This document shows positions 32,186 through 39,936 of a DNA stretch of 64,000 bases, piece after piece. Origin of the DNA: Candidatus Tumulicola sp. (GTDB lineage Bacteria; Vulcanimicrobiota; Vulcanimicrobiia; Vulcanimicrobiales; Vulcanimicrobiaceae); contig DASXDT010000006.1 in assembly GCA_036490475.1 (NCBI GenBank), positions 1,302,001 to 1,366,000 of the forward strand. Reading direction: 5' to 3'. A model generated the notes under the pieces. It did no database searches and was not told where the DNA came from. It saw only the letters and a list, made by a program, of their open reading frames with translations. Both the position numbers and the translations under genes were made by a program. How positions within the stretch are numbered: the first letter of the stretch is position 1; every line of letters begins with the position of its first letter.

Positions 32186-34240
32186 ATGCCTTCATGCATC
32201 GCGCTCTTCATCGGTTCGAAAGGCGGGGCCGGCGCGACCACGCTGTGCAAAGAGTTGACGGCTGCGCTCAAACCCGACGGCAACGTCGCACTTGTCGACG
32301 CCGATTTTAGTGGCCGACGCAGCGTCGCGTTGTTGCACGAACTCGTGACGAATCTCGATGCCGCGCGCAACATGTCGTCGATTTCGAGCGTCCGTAGCGA
32401 TGGCGTGACGGTGGTCGAATTGGCACACCGTTACGACGCCGCGTTCGGATTGACCGAAGAGGATGTGCGATCGTTTCTCGACGGCATGAGCGGCTTCGAT
32501 ACCGTGTTGGTCGATGCGCCACAGCCGTTCGCAGCAGCGGTGCGTCCGTTTGTCGCGCGGGCCACGCGCTTTTTCGTCGTGCTGGAGCCGACGCTCCTGG
32601 GAACGGCCGGGGCGCAAGCTCTGATCGCCGACTTGCAACGCTTTGGAATTCCAGCCGACCGAATCGACGTTGTAACGAATGCGCGCAGCGAAATCGGTCT
32701 CGTACCGCGCTCCGAAATCGAAGGCGTGTTGGGCATCCATCTCGCGGGCGAGATCCCGATCTCGACCAGCCGGAATTACGGGCGCGCGATCGGGCAGCTC
32801 AAGCGATATATCGAATCGCTCGTGCCCGCGCAGCCGATTGGCTCTTTGCAGCCGTCGGTCGCAGCGATGGGTGGCGATACACCGAAGCGGCGGAGCACGT
32901 TCGTGAGCGGTAACGGAACTGCGCGCAAGAACGATGCGCTCGAAGAGGAACGCGATGCGTTTAAGCGCGACACTCACGAGGCGCTGCTGCGAGAGGTCGA
33001 CCTCGTTTCGGCCAGCACCGCGCATACCGATGCCGCGAAGCTCGCGGAGTTACGGGCCAACGTTGAAAGCGTAACCGCACGACTCGTGGCGCAACACCAG
33101 TTCCGGGGTTCGGCCGAAGACCTTGCGCAGCTCCGACAAGAGATTGTGGACGAGGCGCTGGGGCTGGGGCCGCTCGAAGACTTGATCAAAGATCCCGACA
33201 TCACGGAAATCATGGTCAACGGTGCGGACACGATCTACGTAGAGCGCAACGGCGTGATCGAGCCAACCACCAAGCGGTTTACCGACGACCGGCAACTCCG
33301 CCTGATTATCGAACGGATCGTAACGCCGCTCGGCCGGCGCATCGACGAATCCTCGCCGATGGTCGACGCGCGCCTGCCCGACGGCTCGCGTGTCAACGCG
33401 ATTATCGAGCCGCTGGCAATCGACGGTTCGATCTTAACAATCCGCCGTTTCGGATTCCACCGTTTAACCGCGGAGGACTTAATCGCCAACAACTCGATCC
33501 CCGCGGAGGTCGTGGACTTCTTGCGAGCTGCGGTACAGGCGAGGTTGAACTGCGTGGTAGCCGGTGGAACGGGCTCCGGAAAAACGACCTTCCTCAATGT
33601 GCTCTCAAACTTCTTGCCGGATCGCGAGCGCATCGTAACGATCGAAGATGCGGCCGAGTTATTGCTGAATCAGTCGCACGTGGTTCGACTCGAATCGCGG
33701 CCTCCCAATGTCGAAGGGAAAGGCCAGGTCCATATACGGGATCTGTTCCGCAACGCGTTGCGCATGCGGCCCGACCGCATAATCATCGGTGAGTGCCGCG
33801 GCTCCGAAGCGCTCGACATGTTGCAGGCAATGAACACCGGCCACGACGGTTCGCTCACGACGATCCACGCCAACAGCCCGCGCGATGCATTGTCGCGTAT
33901 CGAAACGATGGTTTTGATGGGCGGGTTCGACTTGCCGGTTCGAGCGATTCGCGAACAAATCGCCAGCGCGATCGACCTCGTCGTACAGATTTCGCGTATG
34001 CGCGACGGCAGCCGCAAACTCGTCGCGGTCAGTGAAGTCGTCGGGATGGAAGGCGAAGTCGTGACGATGCAAGAGATCGTTCGTTACTCCCAGCACGGCG
34101 TCGATGCCGATGGTAAAGTGATCGGCGAGTTTGCCTACACTGGCGTGCAGCCGAACTGCTTGAAGAAGTTCGAAGAATACGGCGTACCGTACGATGCTAA
34201 CCCGCTCAACAAGCTCGCGTTGCTGCACTCGTTATGGTGA
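32186..34240 (+). CDS. fused TadZ/CpaE-like and TadA/CpaF ATPase
   Basis: 684 residues holding two Tad proteins in one chain. Residues 1-225 form a MinD/ParA-like domain (GSKGGAGATTLCKEL with the deviant Walker A, VALVDADFSGRR, and DTVLVDAPQPF), equivalent to TadZ/CpaE, which places the machine in the cell. After a charged linker, residues about 255-684 are the secretion ATPase TadA/CpaF: VVAGGTGSGKTTFLNVL (Walker A, about 457), the Asp box EDAAELLLNQSHVVRLE, Walker B RMRPDRIIIGECRG, and the His box TGHDGSLTTIHANSPRDAL. TadB starts inside its last codons. The single-chain arrangement would force one-to-one stoichiometry. Confidence 0.9.
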   Translation: MPSCIALFIGSKGGAGATTLCKELTAALKPDGNVALVDADFSGRRSVALLHELVTNLDAARNMSSISSVRSDGVTVVELAHRYDAAFGLTEEDVRSFLDGMSGFDTVLVDAPQPFAAAVRPFVARATRFFVVLEPTLLGTAGAQALIADLQRFGIPADRIDVVTNARSEIGLVPRSEIEGVLGIHLAGEIPISTSRNYGRAIGQLKRYIESLVPAQPIGSLQPSVAAMGGDTPKRRSTFVSGNGTARKNDALEEERDAFKRDTHEALLREVDLVSASTAHTDAAKLAELRANVESVTARLVAQHQFRGSAEDLAQLRQEIVDEALGLGPLEDLIKDPDITEIMVNGADTIYVERNGVIEPTTKRFTDDRQLRLIIERIVTPLGRRIDESSPMVDARLPDGSRVNAIIEPLAIDGSILTIRRFGFHRLTAEDLIANNSIPAEVVDFLRAAVQARLNCVVAGGTGSGKTTFLNVLSNFLPDRERIVTIEDAAELLLNQSHVVRLESRPPNVEGKGQVHIRDLFRNALRMRPDRIIIGECRGSEALDMLQAMNTGHDGSLTTIHANSPRDALSRIETMVLMGGFDLPVRAIREQIASAIDLVVQISRMRDGSRKLVAVSEVVGMEGEVVTMQEIVRYSQHGVDADGKVIGEFAYTGVQPNCLKKFEEYGVPYDANPLNKLALLHSLW

Positions 34241-35097
34241 CATCGCTCGCGCCGCTAGCGATTTTCGCCGGCGTCGCCGCCACCGTCGTTCTCGTGTTCT
34301 TTTCGATTTGGGGCTCGTTCAACCGGCGCGCGACAGCAAAGGTCCGAGGCTTATCGGACAGACTCGACCGGGCCGGCATCCGCATGAGCGCCCAGGACAT
34401 CGTGCTCACGATTGCTGGTTGTGTCGTGGTCGTGTGGATTGCGATTCTGATTCTGTTGCACCCCTCTTTGTTGATGTCGCTGATTCTAGGGCCGGTACTT
34501 GCTGCCGCCGGCGCGCTCTTTTTTTACACCTACTTAGATTTTCGGATGAAGCGTCGGCTCAACGCGTTTATCGAACAGCTTGAGTTAGCGTTGCGCTTGA
34601 TCGCGGGCGGTATCCGAGTTGGACTTGGACTGCGTCAGGCTTTGACGATGGTAATCGACGAACTGCCCGACCCCTCTAAGCACGAATTCCGCCGCGTCAT
34701 CGGACAGACGAATCTTGGAATCAGCGTCTACGACGCGATCGACGATATGGCCGAGCGTATGCCGAGCAACGAAACGCTGATGCTTGCGCGCGTCTTCCGC
34801 GTCCAATCTCAGACGGGCGGCGACCTCTCGCACATTCTGGATCAACTCGCCGGTACGATCAAAGACCGGCGCCAAATTCAGCGTAAAGTTTCAACCTTGA
34901 CTGCTGAAGGTCGCATGAGTGCTTGGGTGCTGACGGCCATTCCGCTCTGTTTAGGACTGTTCATCATCGTAACGCAGCAAGATATGGGCAGCGCCCTTCT
35001 TTTTACCAACATGGGGCACATCGTGATAGGGATCGTGCTGGTGCTCGAGTTGCTTGGCTACTTGTGGGTTCGACAGCTGCTCAAGGTGAACGCATGA
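34234..35097 (+). CDS. tadB: TadB inner-membrane protein
   Basis: 287 residues with the GspF/T2SSF fold of Tad platform proteins. Membrane helices occur at the N-terminus (SLAPLAIFAGVAATVVLVFF), then IVLTIAGCVVVVWIAILI, and at the C-terminus. A cytoplasmic helical domain (QLELALRLIAGGIRVGLGLR, ARVFRVQSQTGGDLSHIL) lies between and is the part that contacts TadA. It overlaps the ATPase gene by 7 bases and TadC by ATGA. Confidence 0.92.
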   Translation: MVTSLAPLAIFAGVAATVVLVFFSIWGSFNRRATAKVRGLSDRLDRAGIRMSAQDIVLTIAGCVVVVWIAILILLHPSLLMSLILGPVLAAAGALFFYTYLDFRMKRRLNAFIEQLELALRLIAGGIRVGLGLRQALTMVIDELPDPSKHEFRRVIGQTNLGISVYDAIDDMAERMPSNETLMLARVFRVQSQTGGDLSHILDQLAGTIKDRRQIQRKVSTLTAEGRMSAWVLTAIPLCLGLFIIVTQQDMGSALLFTNMGHIVIGIVLVLELLGYLWVRQLLKVNA

Positions 35098-35957
35098 GTG
35101 TACTACCACTGCAGATTATCATCGCCATTCTCTTTGCTGCGCTGGCCTTTCTCCTGGCGATCTCGCTCATCCCATCGAAGAGTGTGCTGTCCGAGCAGCT
35201 CGATGCGCTCAAGGCGCGCGAGCCGATCACCGGCGACGGAAAGAAACTCGGTTTTCTCGAGCGCATGTTCGGTGGCGACCGCCGTGCTTGGCTGCGCCAG
35301 CAACTGATCGAGGCGGGTTGGTATACCGACACGCCTGCAAAATTTCTGTTACGCGTCGCTGCCGGCGCCTGCTTCGGAACGATAGCGGCGCTAGTCTTGT
35401 GGCAATTTGTAGGATTGGCGGCAGTGTGGGCGTTGATCGTCGCGGCGCTGCTGGTGCTCGCCGGTGCGTATCTGCCATTTATCGTTCTCAATCGAGCGTC
35501 GGAAGCGCGCAAGGGCGCAATTCAAAAAACGCTTCCCGAGTTTCTCGACATGGTCGCAGCGACGGTTCAAGCCGGCCTCGCGCTCAACGCCGCCCTCGCA
35601 TACGCCGTCGATGCCGCGCCCGGCCCGCTGGGCGAAGAGATCCGCGAAGCCCTCTCTGAAATTCGCCTGGGTCGCCCGCGCGCCGACGCGTTGCGAGCGG
35701 TCGGCGATCGAACGAATCAGCCGGACTTACGCAATGCGCTGCGCGTCGTAACTCAGGCCGAGCGTATGGGCGCGAACGTCGCTAAGCTGTTGAACGATCT
35801 CGCCGACGAGGCTCGCAATCGGCGCCTCATGCTCGTCGAAGAGATGGCGGGTAAACTTCCGGTAAAAATGACGCTTCCAATGATTGTGTTCATGATACCG
35901 TCGATCTTCGTTATTATTTTTGGTACCGTCGCAGCTAACTATTTCGCACCAAAATGA
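35094..35957 (+). CDS. tadC: TadC inner-membrane protein
   Basis: 287 residues. An N-terminal helix (LQIIIAILFAALAFLLAI) and two central helices (FGTIAALVLWQFVGLAAVW, ALIVAALLVLAGAYLPFIV) are followed by the T2SSF domain (FLDMVAATVQAGLALNAALA, VVTQAERMGANVAKLLNDLA) and a last helix. TadB and TadC together form the inner-membrane platform on which the ATPase acts. The ATGA start overlap and the downstream ATGA into the second peptidase gene show one translational unit. Confidence 0.92.
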   Translation: MSVLPLQIIIAILFAALAFLLAISLIPSKSVLSEQLDALKAREPITGDGKKLGFLERMFGGDRRAWLRQQLIEAGWYTDTPAKFLLRVAAGACFGTIAALVLWQFVGLAAVWALIVAALLVLAGAYLPFIVLNRASEARKGAIQKTLPEFLDMVAATVQAGLALNAALAYAVDAAPGPLGEEIREALSEIRLGRPRADALRAVGDRTNQPDLRNALRVVTQAERMGANVAKLLNDLADEARNRRLMLVEEMAGKLPVKMTLPMIVFMIPSIFVIIFGTVAANYFAPK

Positions 35958-36565
35958 TTCTAGCGGCCTCGGTGTGCGCGGTGTTCTTCGCGTGCGTCGC
36001 GTTGGTTGGAGCGGAACTCAGCCGGTTATACTGCGGGCGGATCCAGCCGTTTGCCGACGGACCCCGGCCGGGTCGAGTCCCTGTCGTCGTGCTTGCCGCC
36101 GCCGCCGCCGTTATCGGCGGATTGCTCGCTTTCTGGAAGGTGCCGCCGTTACAAATCGCGTTAGCGGCGATCGTCGTATTCGCACTCGTCGCATGCTGGT
36201 GCAGCGACGCACTGTGCGGTATCGTTCCCGATATCTTCACGCTAGGGCCCTTAGCCGTACTATTGTTGTTTGCGTTGTCGCAACGAAACTGGGAAGTATG
36301 GCTGTCCGCTGCGATCCCGTTCGCGTTCTTCGCGGGCGCGGCACTGTTCACGCGGGGTAAAGGCATGGGTTGGGGCGATGCGAAATTGGTCGCGCTGACA
36401 GGAGCTGCCCTGGGCGCTCCGCTCGCTCTCGTGGCACTTCCGATCGCATGTATTGCAGCCGTCGTTGCACAGCGCCTCGTCAAAGAAAAAGGGACCCCGA
36501 TGGCGTTCGCGCCATATATCGCCGCGTTGACCGGGATCGCGTTGCCGCTCGGCATAATTCGGTGA
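35954..36565 (+). CDS. second A24 family prepilin peptidase
   Basis: 203 residues with six or so helices. The two catalytic Asp motifs are SDALCGIVPDIFTLG and GMGWGDAKLVALTGAALG, the GxGD motif of type IV prepilin peptidases. It is longer than the CpaA copy at 30871 but still has no four-Cys N-terminal domain. The ATG overlaps the TadC stop (ATGA), so it is part of the tad operon. A division of labour, such as pilin versus pseudopilin leaders, is a reasonable guess. It overlaps the next gene by GTGA. Confidence 0.85.
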   Translation: MILAASVCAVFFACVALVGAELSRLYCGRIQPFADGPRPGRVPVVVLAAAAAVIGGLLAFWKVPPLQIALAAIVVFALVACWCSDALCGIVPDIFTLGPLAVLLLFALSQRNWEVWLSAAIPFAFFAGAALFTRGKGMGWGDAKLVALTGAALGAPLALVALPIACIAAVVAQRLVKEKGTPMAFAPYIAALTGIALPLGIIR

Positions 36566-36918
36566 TAGCTGTGGCTCGCTTGCGTAATGTTACCCTCGAT
36601 CGTGTCGTTGCAGAGCGCGTCGAACGCGCGCGTTCGGTGTGGGAGCGAATGATCGGACTGCTGTCGTATCGCAGCGTCGCCCCCGATCTTGGCCTGTGGT
36701 TCGATCGCTGTTCGTCGATTCACACGCTCGGCATGCGGGCTACGATCGATGTCATCTTTCTCGATGTGAACTCTCGGGTTATCGACATTCGGACCGGGGT
36801 TCGTCCGAATCAACTGCTGGTGTGGAACTTTCGAGCGAAGTCGCTGATCGAACTCGGTTCCGCTCCACTCGAACGGCTCGACCTGCGCATTGGCGACCGG
36901 CTGGAGCTGGAAAGCTGA
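36562..36918 (+). CDS. DUF192 family protein
   Basis: 118 residues from a GTG that overlaps the peptidase stop. The DUF192 core is visible: RARSVWERMIGLLSYRSVAP, then DLGLWFDRCSSIHTLGMR, IDVIFLDVNSRVIDI, and the C-terminal SLIELGSAPLERLDLRIGD. Members are small beta barrels of unknown function, many exported. This one has no signal peptide. Its location in the tad operon, in tight translational coupling, argues for a role linked to pili or the envelope. Confidence 0.85.
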   Translation: MIAVARLRNVTLDRVVAERVERARSVWERMIGLLSYRSVAPDLGLWFDRCSSIHTLGMRATIDVIFLDVNSRVIDIRTGVRPNQLLVWNFRAKSLIELGSAPLERLDLRIGDRLELES

Positions 36919-37490
36919 TGCACCGCCAGGACTTCGTATTCGCGTTGACCGCGGCCGCGTTGGCAGGTATGTCACCCGCCGCCGTTCGAGCGGCGACTCC
37001 GCCATCGACAAAGCGCGTTCTTTGGCTGCGGCGCGAGGGGGACTCTTCCGATGTTTCCGCGCCATTTAGCATCGACGGCCGCAGCGTGTATGAGCCGGGT
37101 TACCGAGAGATTTGCTGGTTAATGCGCGACCGAAGCGTTGCTTCATCGCAGGGTTACGTGCGATTCGATATCGTCGAGATCGAAACGCTGTGGGAAGTGC
37201 AGCAGACGCTAGCATTGATGGGCATCCATCAGCCCTTGATTATCACAAGCGGCTTCCGCACGGCGCAGACCAACGCCGCCACCGAAGGCTCTGCACGAAA
37301 CAGCATGCACCTGTATGCGAAAGCAGCAGATTTTTACGTGAACGGTATTTCCACGCGAGAACTTTTCAACGCGTGCTGGTCGCGCCCGAGTTCGGGAGGG
37401 ATGGGCTACTACAGCAGCCACGTTCACCTCGATTCGGGAACGCGCCGGTGGTGGGTTGGCGAAATACCACTGCCGCGGTTCACCGCCTGA
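36918..37490 (+). CDS. M15-like (DUF882/MepK-type) zinc peptidase
   Basis: 190 residues; the ATG overlaps the DUF192 stop (TGATG). A Tat-like or Sec signal region (MHRQDFVFALTAAALAGM, cleavage near RAAT) precedes a peptidase domain. The zinc ligands are in NSMHLYAKAADFYVNG (His and Asp) and SSHVHLDSGTRRWW (His), with ITSGFRTAQTNA before them, the usual order in MepK/YcbK proteins. These cut peptidoglycan cross-links. In a tad operon it may open the wall for the pilus machine, as local lytic enzymes do in other systems. Confidence 0.85.
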   Translation: MHRQDFVFALTAAALAGMSPAAVRAATPPSTKRVLWLRREGDSSDVSAPFSIDGRSVYEPGYREICWLMRDRSVASSQGYVRFDIVEIETLWEVQQTLALMGIHQPLIITSGFRTAQTNAATEGSARNSMHLYAKAADFYVNGISTRELFNACWSRPSSGGMGYYSSHVHLDSGTRRWWVGEIPLPRFTA

Positions 37491-37493
37491 CGC

Positions 37494-38579
37494 GTGAAGG
37501 CCACCCTCAGTCGGCTCGACTTTAAGTCGAACGCTATCGGCTTTTTGCGGCTTTTCTTAGCAGTAATCGTCGTGTGGTCGCACGGGAAAGCTCTGACTGG
37601 TCAAGAGCCGATTATGGCCTACAGCCACGACACATTCAGTGCAGCCTTCCTTGCCGTTTCCTGCTTCTTCGTTCTGAGCGGCTTCCTGATAACCCGAAGC
37701 GGCGAGTCGTTAAACCGTCCGGCGCGCTTCATGTGGCACCGCGTCCTCCGAATCTATCCAGGCTTTTGGGTCTGTCTACTCGTCACCGCCTTCTTGTTCG
37801 CACCGATCATGTACTTCATTCAATCAGGGACGCTGCATGGGTATCTGTTAAGTCCCGACGGGCCGCTATCGTACGTTTACAAAAACGCGCCGGCCTTCGG
37901 CGGACAGACCGACATCAAGAATCTGATAACGAGTGGCCCGTTCCCTGGCCAGATCGACATGTCCCTTTGGACGCTGCCCTGGGAAACAGCTTGCTACATC
38001 CTCGTTGCATTATTTGGTCTCTTTGCGGTCCACCGTTCGCCGCGCTCCGTTCCGATTGTGACAGTCGCTCTGATCCTCGCAATGTTCGCAATGGAAACTG
38101 TGATGCGCCACGCACCGATTTTTCAGTTCGTATATCCGCTGTACCTCTTCATCGTCTTTGGCCTTGGCTCGTCGGCGTATCTCTTTCGCTCGCGCATTCC
38201 GACGCGTTGGCCGCTCGCCCTGGCTGCGACGATCGTTGTGTTTGTTGCGTTGCCGACACCCTTTTGCAGAACGGTCGTTCCCATTCCGATGGCGTACTTG
38301 ACCCTATACGCCGCGATGAGAGTACCGATTCGGAGCTTCGACCGGCGCGTCGACTTATCGTACGGCCTTTACATCTACTCGGTGCCCATCCAGTACGTGC
38401 TGGTCATGCTTGGCGCACAGCGATTCGGGTCTGCGCTCTACTTCCTTTGCACGATGGCAGTTGCTCTCGCGTTCGCAGCAGCGAGTTGGTTCGTCATTGA
38501 GAAGCCGGCGTTGAGCCTCAGGACGTTACCGCTTCCGAACTGGCTTTCCCGACGAGGAAACGCCGGCATAGCGTTATAG
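37494..38579 (+). CDS. acyltransferase 3 family membrane protein, paralogue of 22154-23206
   Basis: 361 residues from a GTG 3 bp after the peptidase stop, so probably the last gene of the rightward tad operon. The family motifs are present: GFLRLFLAVIVVWSHGK with the His, FFVLSGFLITRSGESL, and HRVLRIYPGFWVCLL. Ten helices are expected. The start LDFKSNAIGFLRL is identical in the copy at 22154-23206. It probably acylates a surface glycan, perhaps one assembled by the neighbouring GT87-like enzymes or attached to the pilus. Its last 62 bases overlap the convergent GT87-like gene. Confidence 0.88.
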   Translation: MKATLSRLDFKSNAIGFLRLFLAVIVVWSHGKALTGQEPIMAYSHDTFSAAFLAVSCFFVLSGFLITRSGESLNRPARFMWHRVLRIYPGFWVCLLVTAFLFAPIMYFIQSGTLHGYLLSPDGPLSYVYKNAPAFGGQTDIKNLITSGPFPGQIDMSLWTLPWETACYILVALFGLFAVHRSPRSVPIVTVALILAMFAMETVMRHAPIFQFVYPLYLFIVFGLGSSAYLFRSRIPTRWPLALAATIVVFVALPTPFCRTVVPIPMAYLTLYAAMRVPIRSFDRRVDLSYGLYIYSVPIQYVLVMLGAQRFGSALYFLCTMAVALAFAAASWFVIEKPALSLRTLPLPNWLSRRGNAGIAL

Positions 38580-39936
38580 CGACGCCGACAACCAAAATCA
38601 AGCCAAGCCATGAGGGTGCGCGCAAGAGCCACGTTGCGGCGCGATTCGTTACATTGCCAAGTACAAAATTTCTCCAAGACGCCTCCGCCAGTTTTGGGTC
38701 GATGAAAGCGTGCGTCTGAACGAGTTGGGGGATAACGTGTGGCGCCGGCGCTGACGCAAAGACGAAGAGAACTGCGATTATCGCCGCCGCCGCGACTCCT
38801 CCACTCGCCCAAGCAACGCGCTCGCGGTTCCAAAGTTGGTGAATCAGATATGCGACGGGAAGAATAGGGACGATGAAGAGCGCCATGGACGACGCAAGCA
38901 TCCAGGGCACCGTCAACAGAAGTACGGCTGCAATCGAAAGTGTTCGAAGCTCGTTTGTTCGGCTGAATAGGAGAAGGGCCGCGGCAACGGCCGCCGCTAT
39001 CGCCTCGGTATGAACGAACGATCCGCCAAGAAGGGCGAACGCTGTCGGGATCACGATGGCAAATGCTGGATCTCGATAACGCCGCCGCAGTATTAACCCG
39101 ACGATTACCCCCACGAAGGTCATCAGCAGATACGAGGCCGCGCCAAGCATCGCTGAGGCCTTCTCGGCGAGGCCGAACGCAGCAACAACCGTCGACAGAC
39201 TGTACTGGTTATCTCGCGAGACTTCGGACAACGCGTGTGCCGGCACGACCGTGCCTAGGTACTCGAAGTTCAGCGGGATTCCGGCCGCCAACATCGACAG
39301 CGCTCCCAGGAGCGCGGCGCCCACGATCAGCGAAACGCGAGCAGATTTGGTGGAGACGAACAATCCGATAGCAGCAGGTAGCGCGACGTTTGGCTCGACC
39401 ATCGCGATTGCAACGCACGCTGAAGCCGCCAGCGCCCGGCCACGTTGTAGAAAGAATGCGCCAAACGTTATCGCCGTAGCCGCGATGGGCATCGCATTTC
39501 CACCGGGAAAACATGTAAGTCCCAATGATAGCGCAAATGCTGCCCAGCCTATGGAGAACGGTCGACCGATGAGTTTTGAAAGCGCCCACGCCCCCGCTGT
39601 GATGCACGCAGCGAGCAGCGACCACCATAACGCCGCCGCGATCGGAAACGGAAGAAACGTCAATGGCGCCAGAAGCGCCAACGCATACGGTGGATAGGGC
39701 GCGGGCACGGTAACTCGATCCGGCGCGCGGTAGAACGGGAGCGGAGTCATGCTCTCGCACGTATGCAGCGGCTCGACCAGATACGGATCGAAGCGTTCAC
39801 GTTGTGCGAGCGCCGCACAATAGTAGGCTCGAAAGTCGATCATCATCCAGCCGCTATGGCGATCGGCTAAGGTTTGCGCACCGATAGGCAGTAACGTGCA
39901 GATAACCGCGATTAGTGCAGCCACTCGAGCGCGCAT
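38518..39936 (-). CDS. GT87-like (DUF2029) polyprenol-dependent glycosyltransferase, copy 2
   Basis: 472 residues from the ATG at 39936, which overlaps the stop of the upstream gene (TGATG). About ten helices are present. GT87 features are the Asp near the end of the first helix (MMIDFRAYYCAALAQ) and the following DPYLVEPLHTCE, then VPAPYPPYALALLAPLTFL. The tandem neighbour shares FRA(Y/F)YCAA, PYLxEPLxTCE and PAHxLSExxRD. Family members use polyprenyl-phosphate sugars to build cell-surface glycans. Its 3' end overlaps the convergent acyltransferase gene by 62 bp. Confidence 0.75.
   Translation of the reverse strand: MRARVAALIAVICTLLPIGAQTLADRHSGWMMIDFRAYYCAALAQRERFDPYLVEPLHTCESMTPLPFYRAPDRVTVPAPYPPYALALLAPLTFLPFPIAAALWWSLLAACITAGAWALSKLIGRPFSIGWAAFALSLGLTCFPGGNAMPIAATAITFGAFFLQRGRALAASACVAIAMVEPNVALPAAIGLFVSTKSARVSLIVGAALLGALSMLAAGIPLNFEYLGTVVPAHALSEVSRDNQYSLSTVVAAFGLAEKASAMLGAASYLLMTFVGVIVGLILRRRYRDPAFAIVIPTAFALLGGSFVHTEAIAAAVAAALLLFSRTNELRTLSIAAVLLLTVPWMLASSMALFIVPILPVAYLIHQLWNRERVAWASGGVAAAAIIAVLFVFASAPAPHVIPQLVQTHAFIDPKLAEASWRNFVLGNVTNRAATWLLRAPSWLGLILVVGVAITLCRRFLVGKASSEAVTS

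Noticed and set aside
22154-38579. Mobile element bounded by the inverted acyltransferase genes
   Set aside because: There is no transposase, integrase, target duplication or tRNA. The flanks are ordinary paralogous genes.
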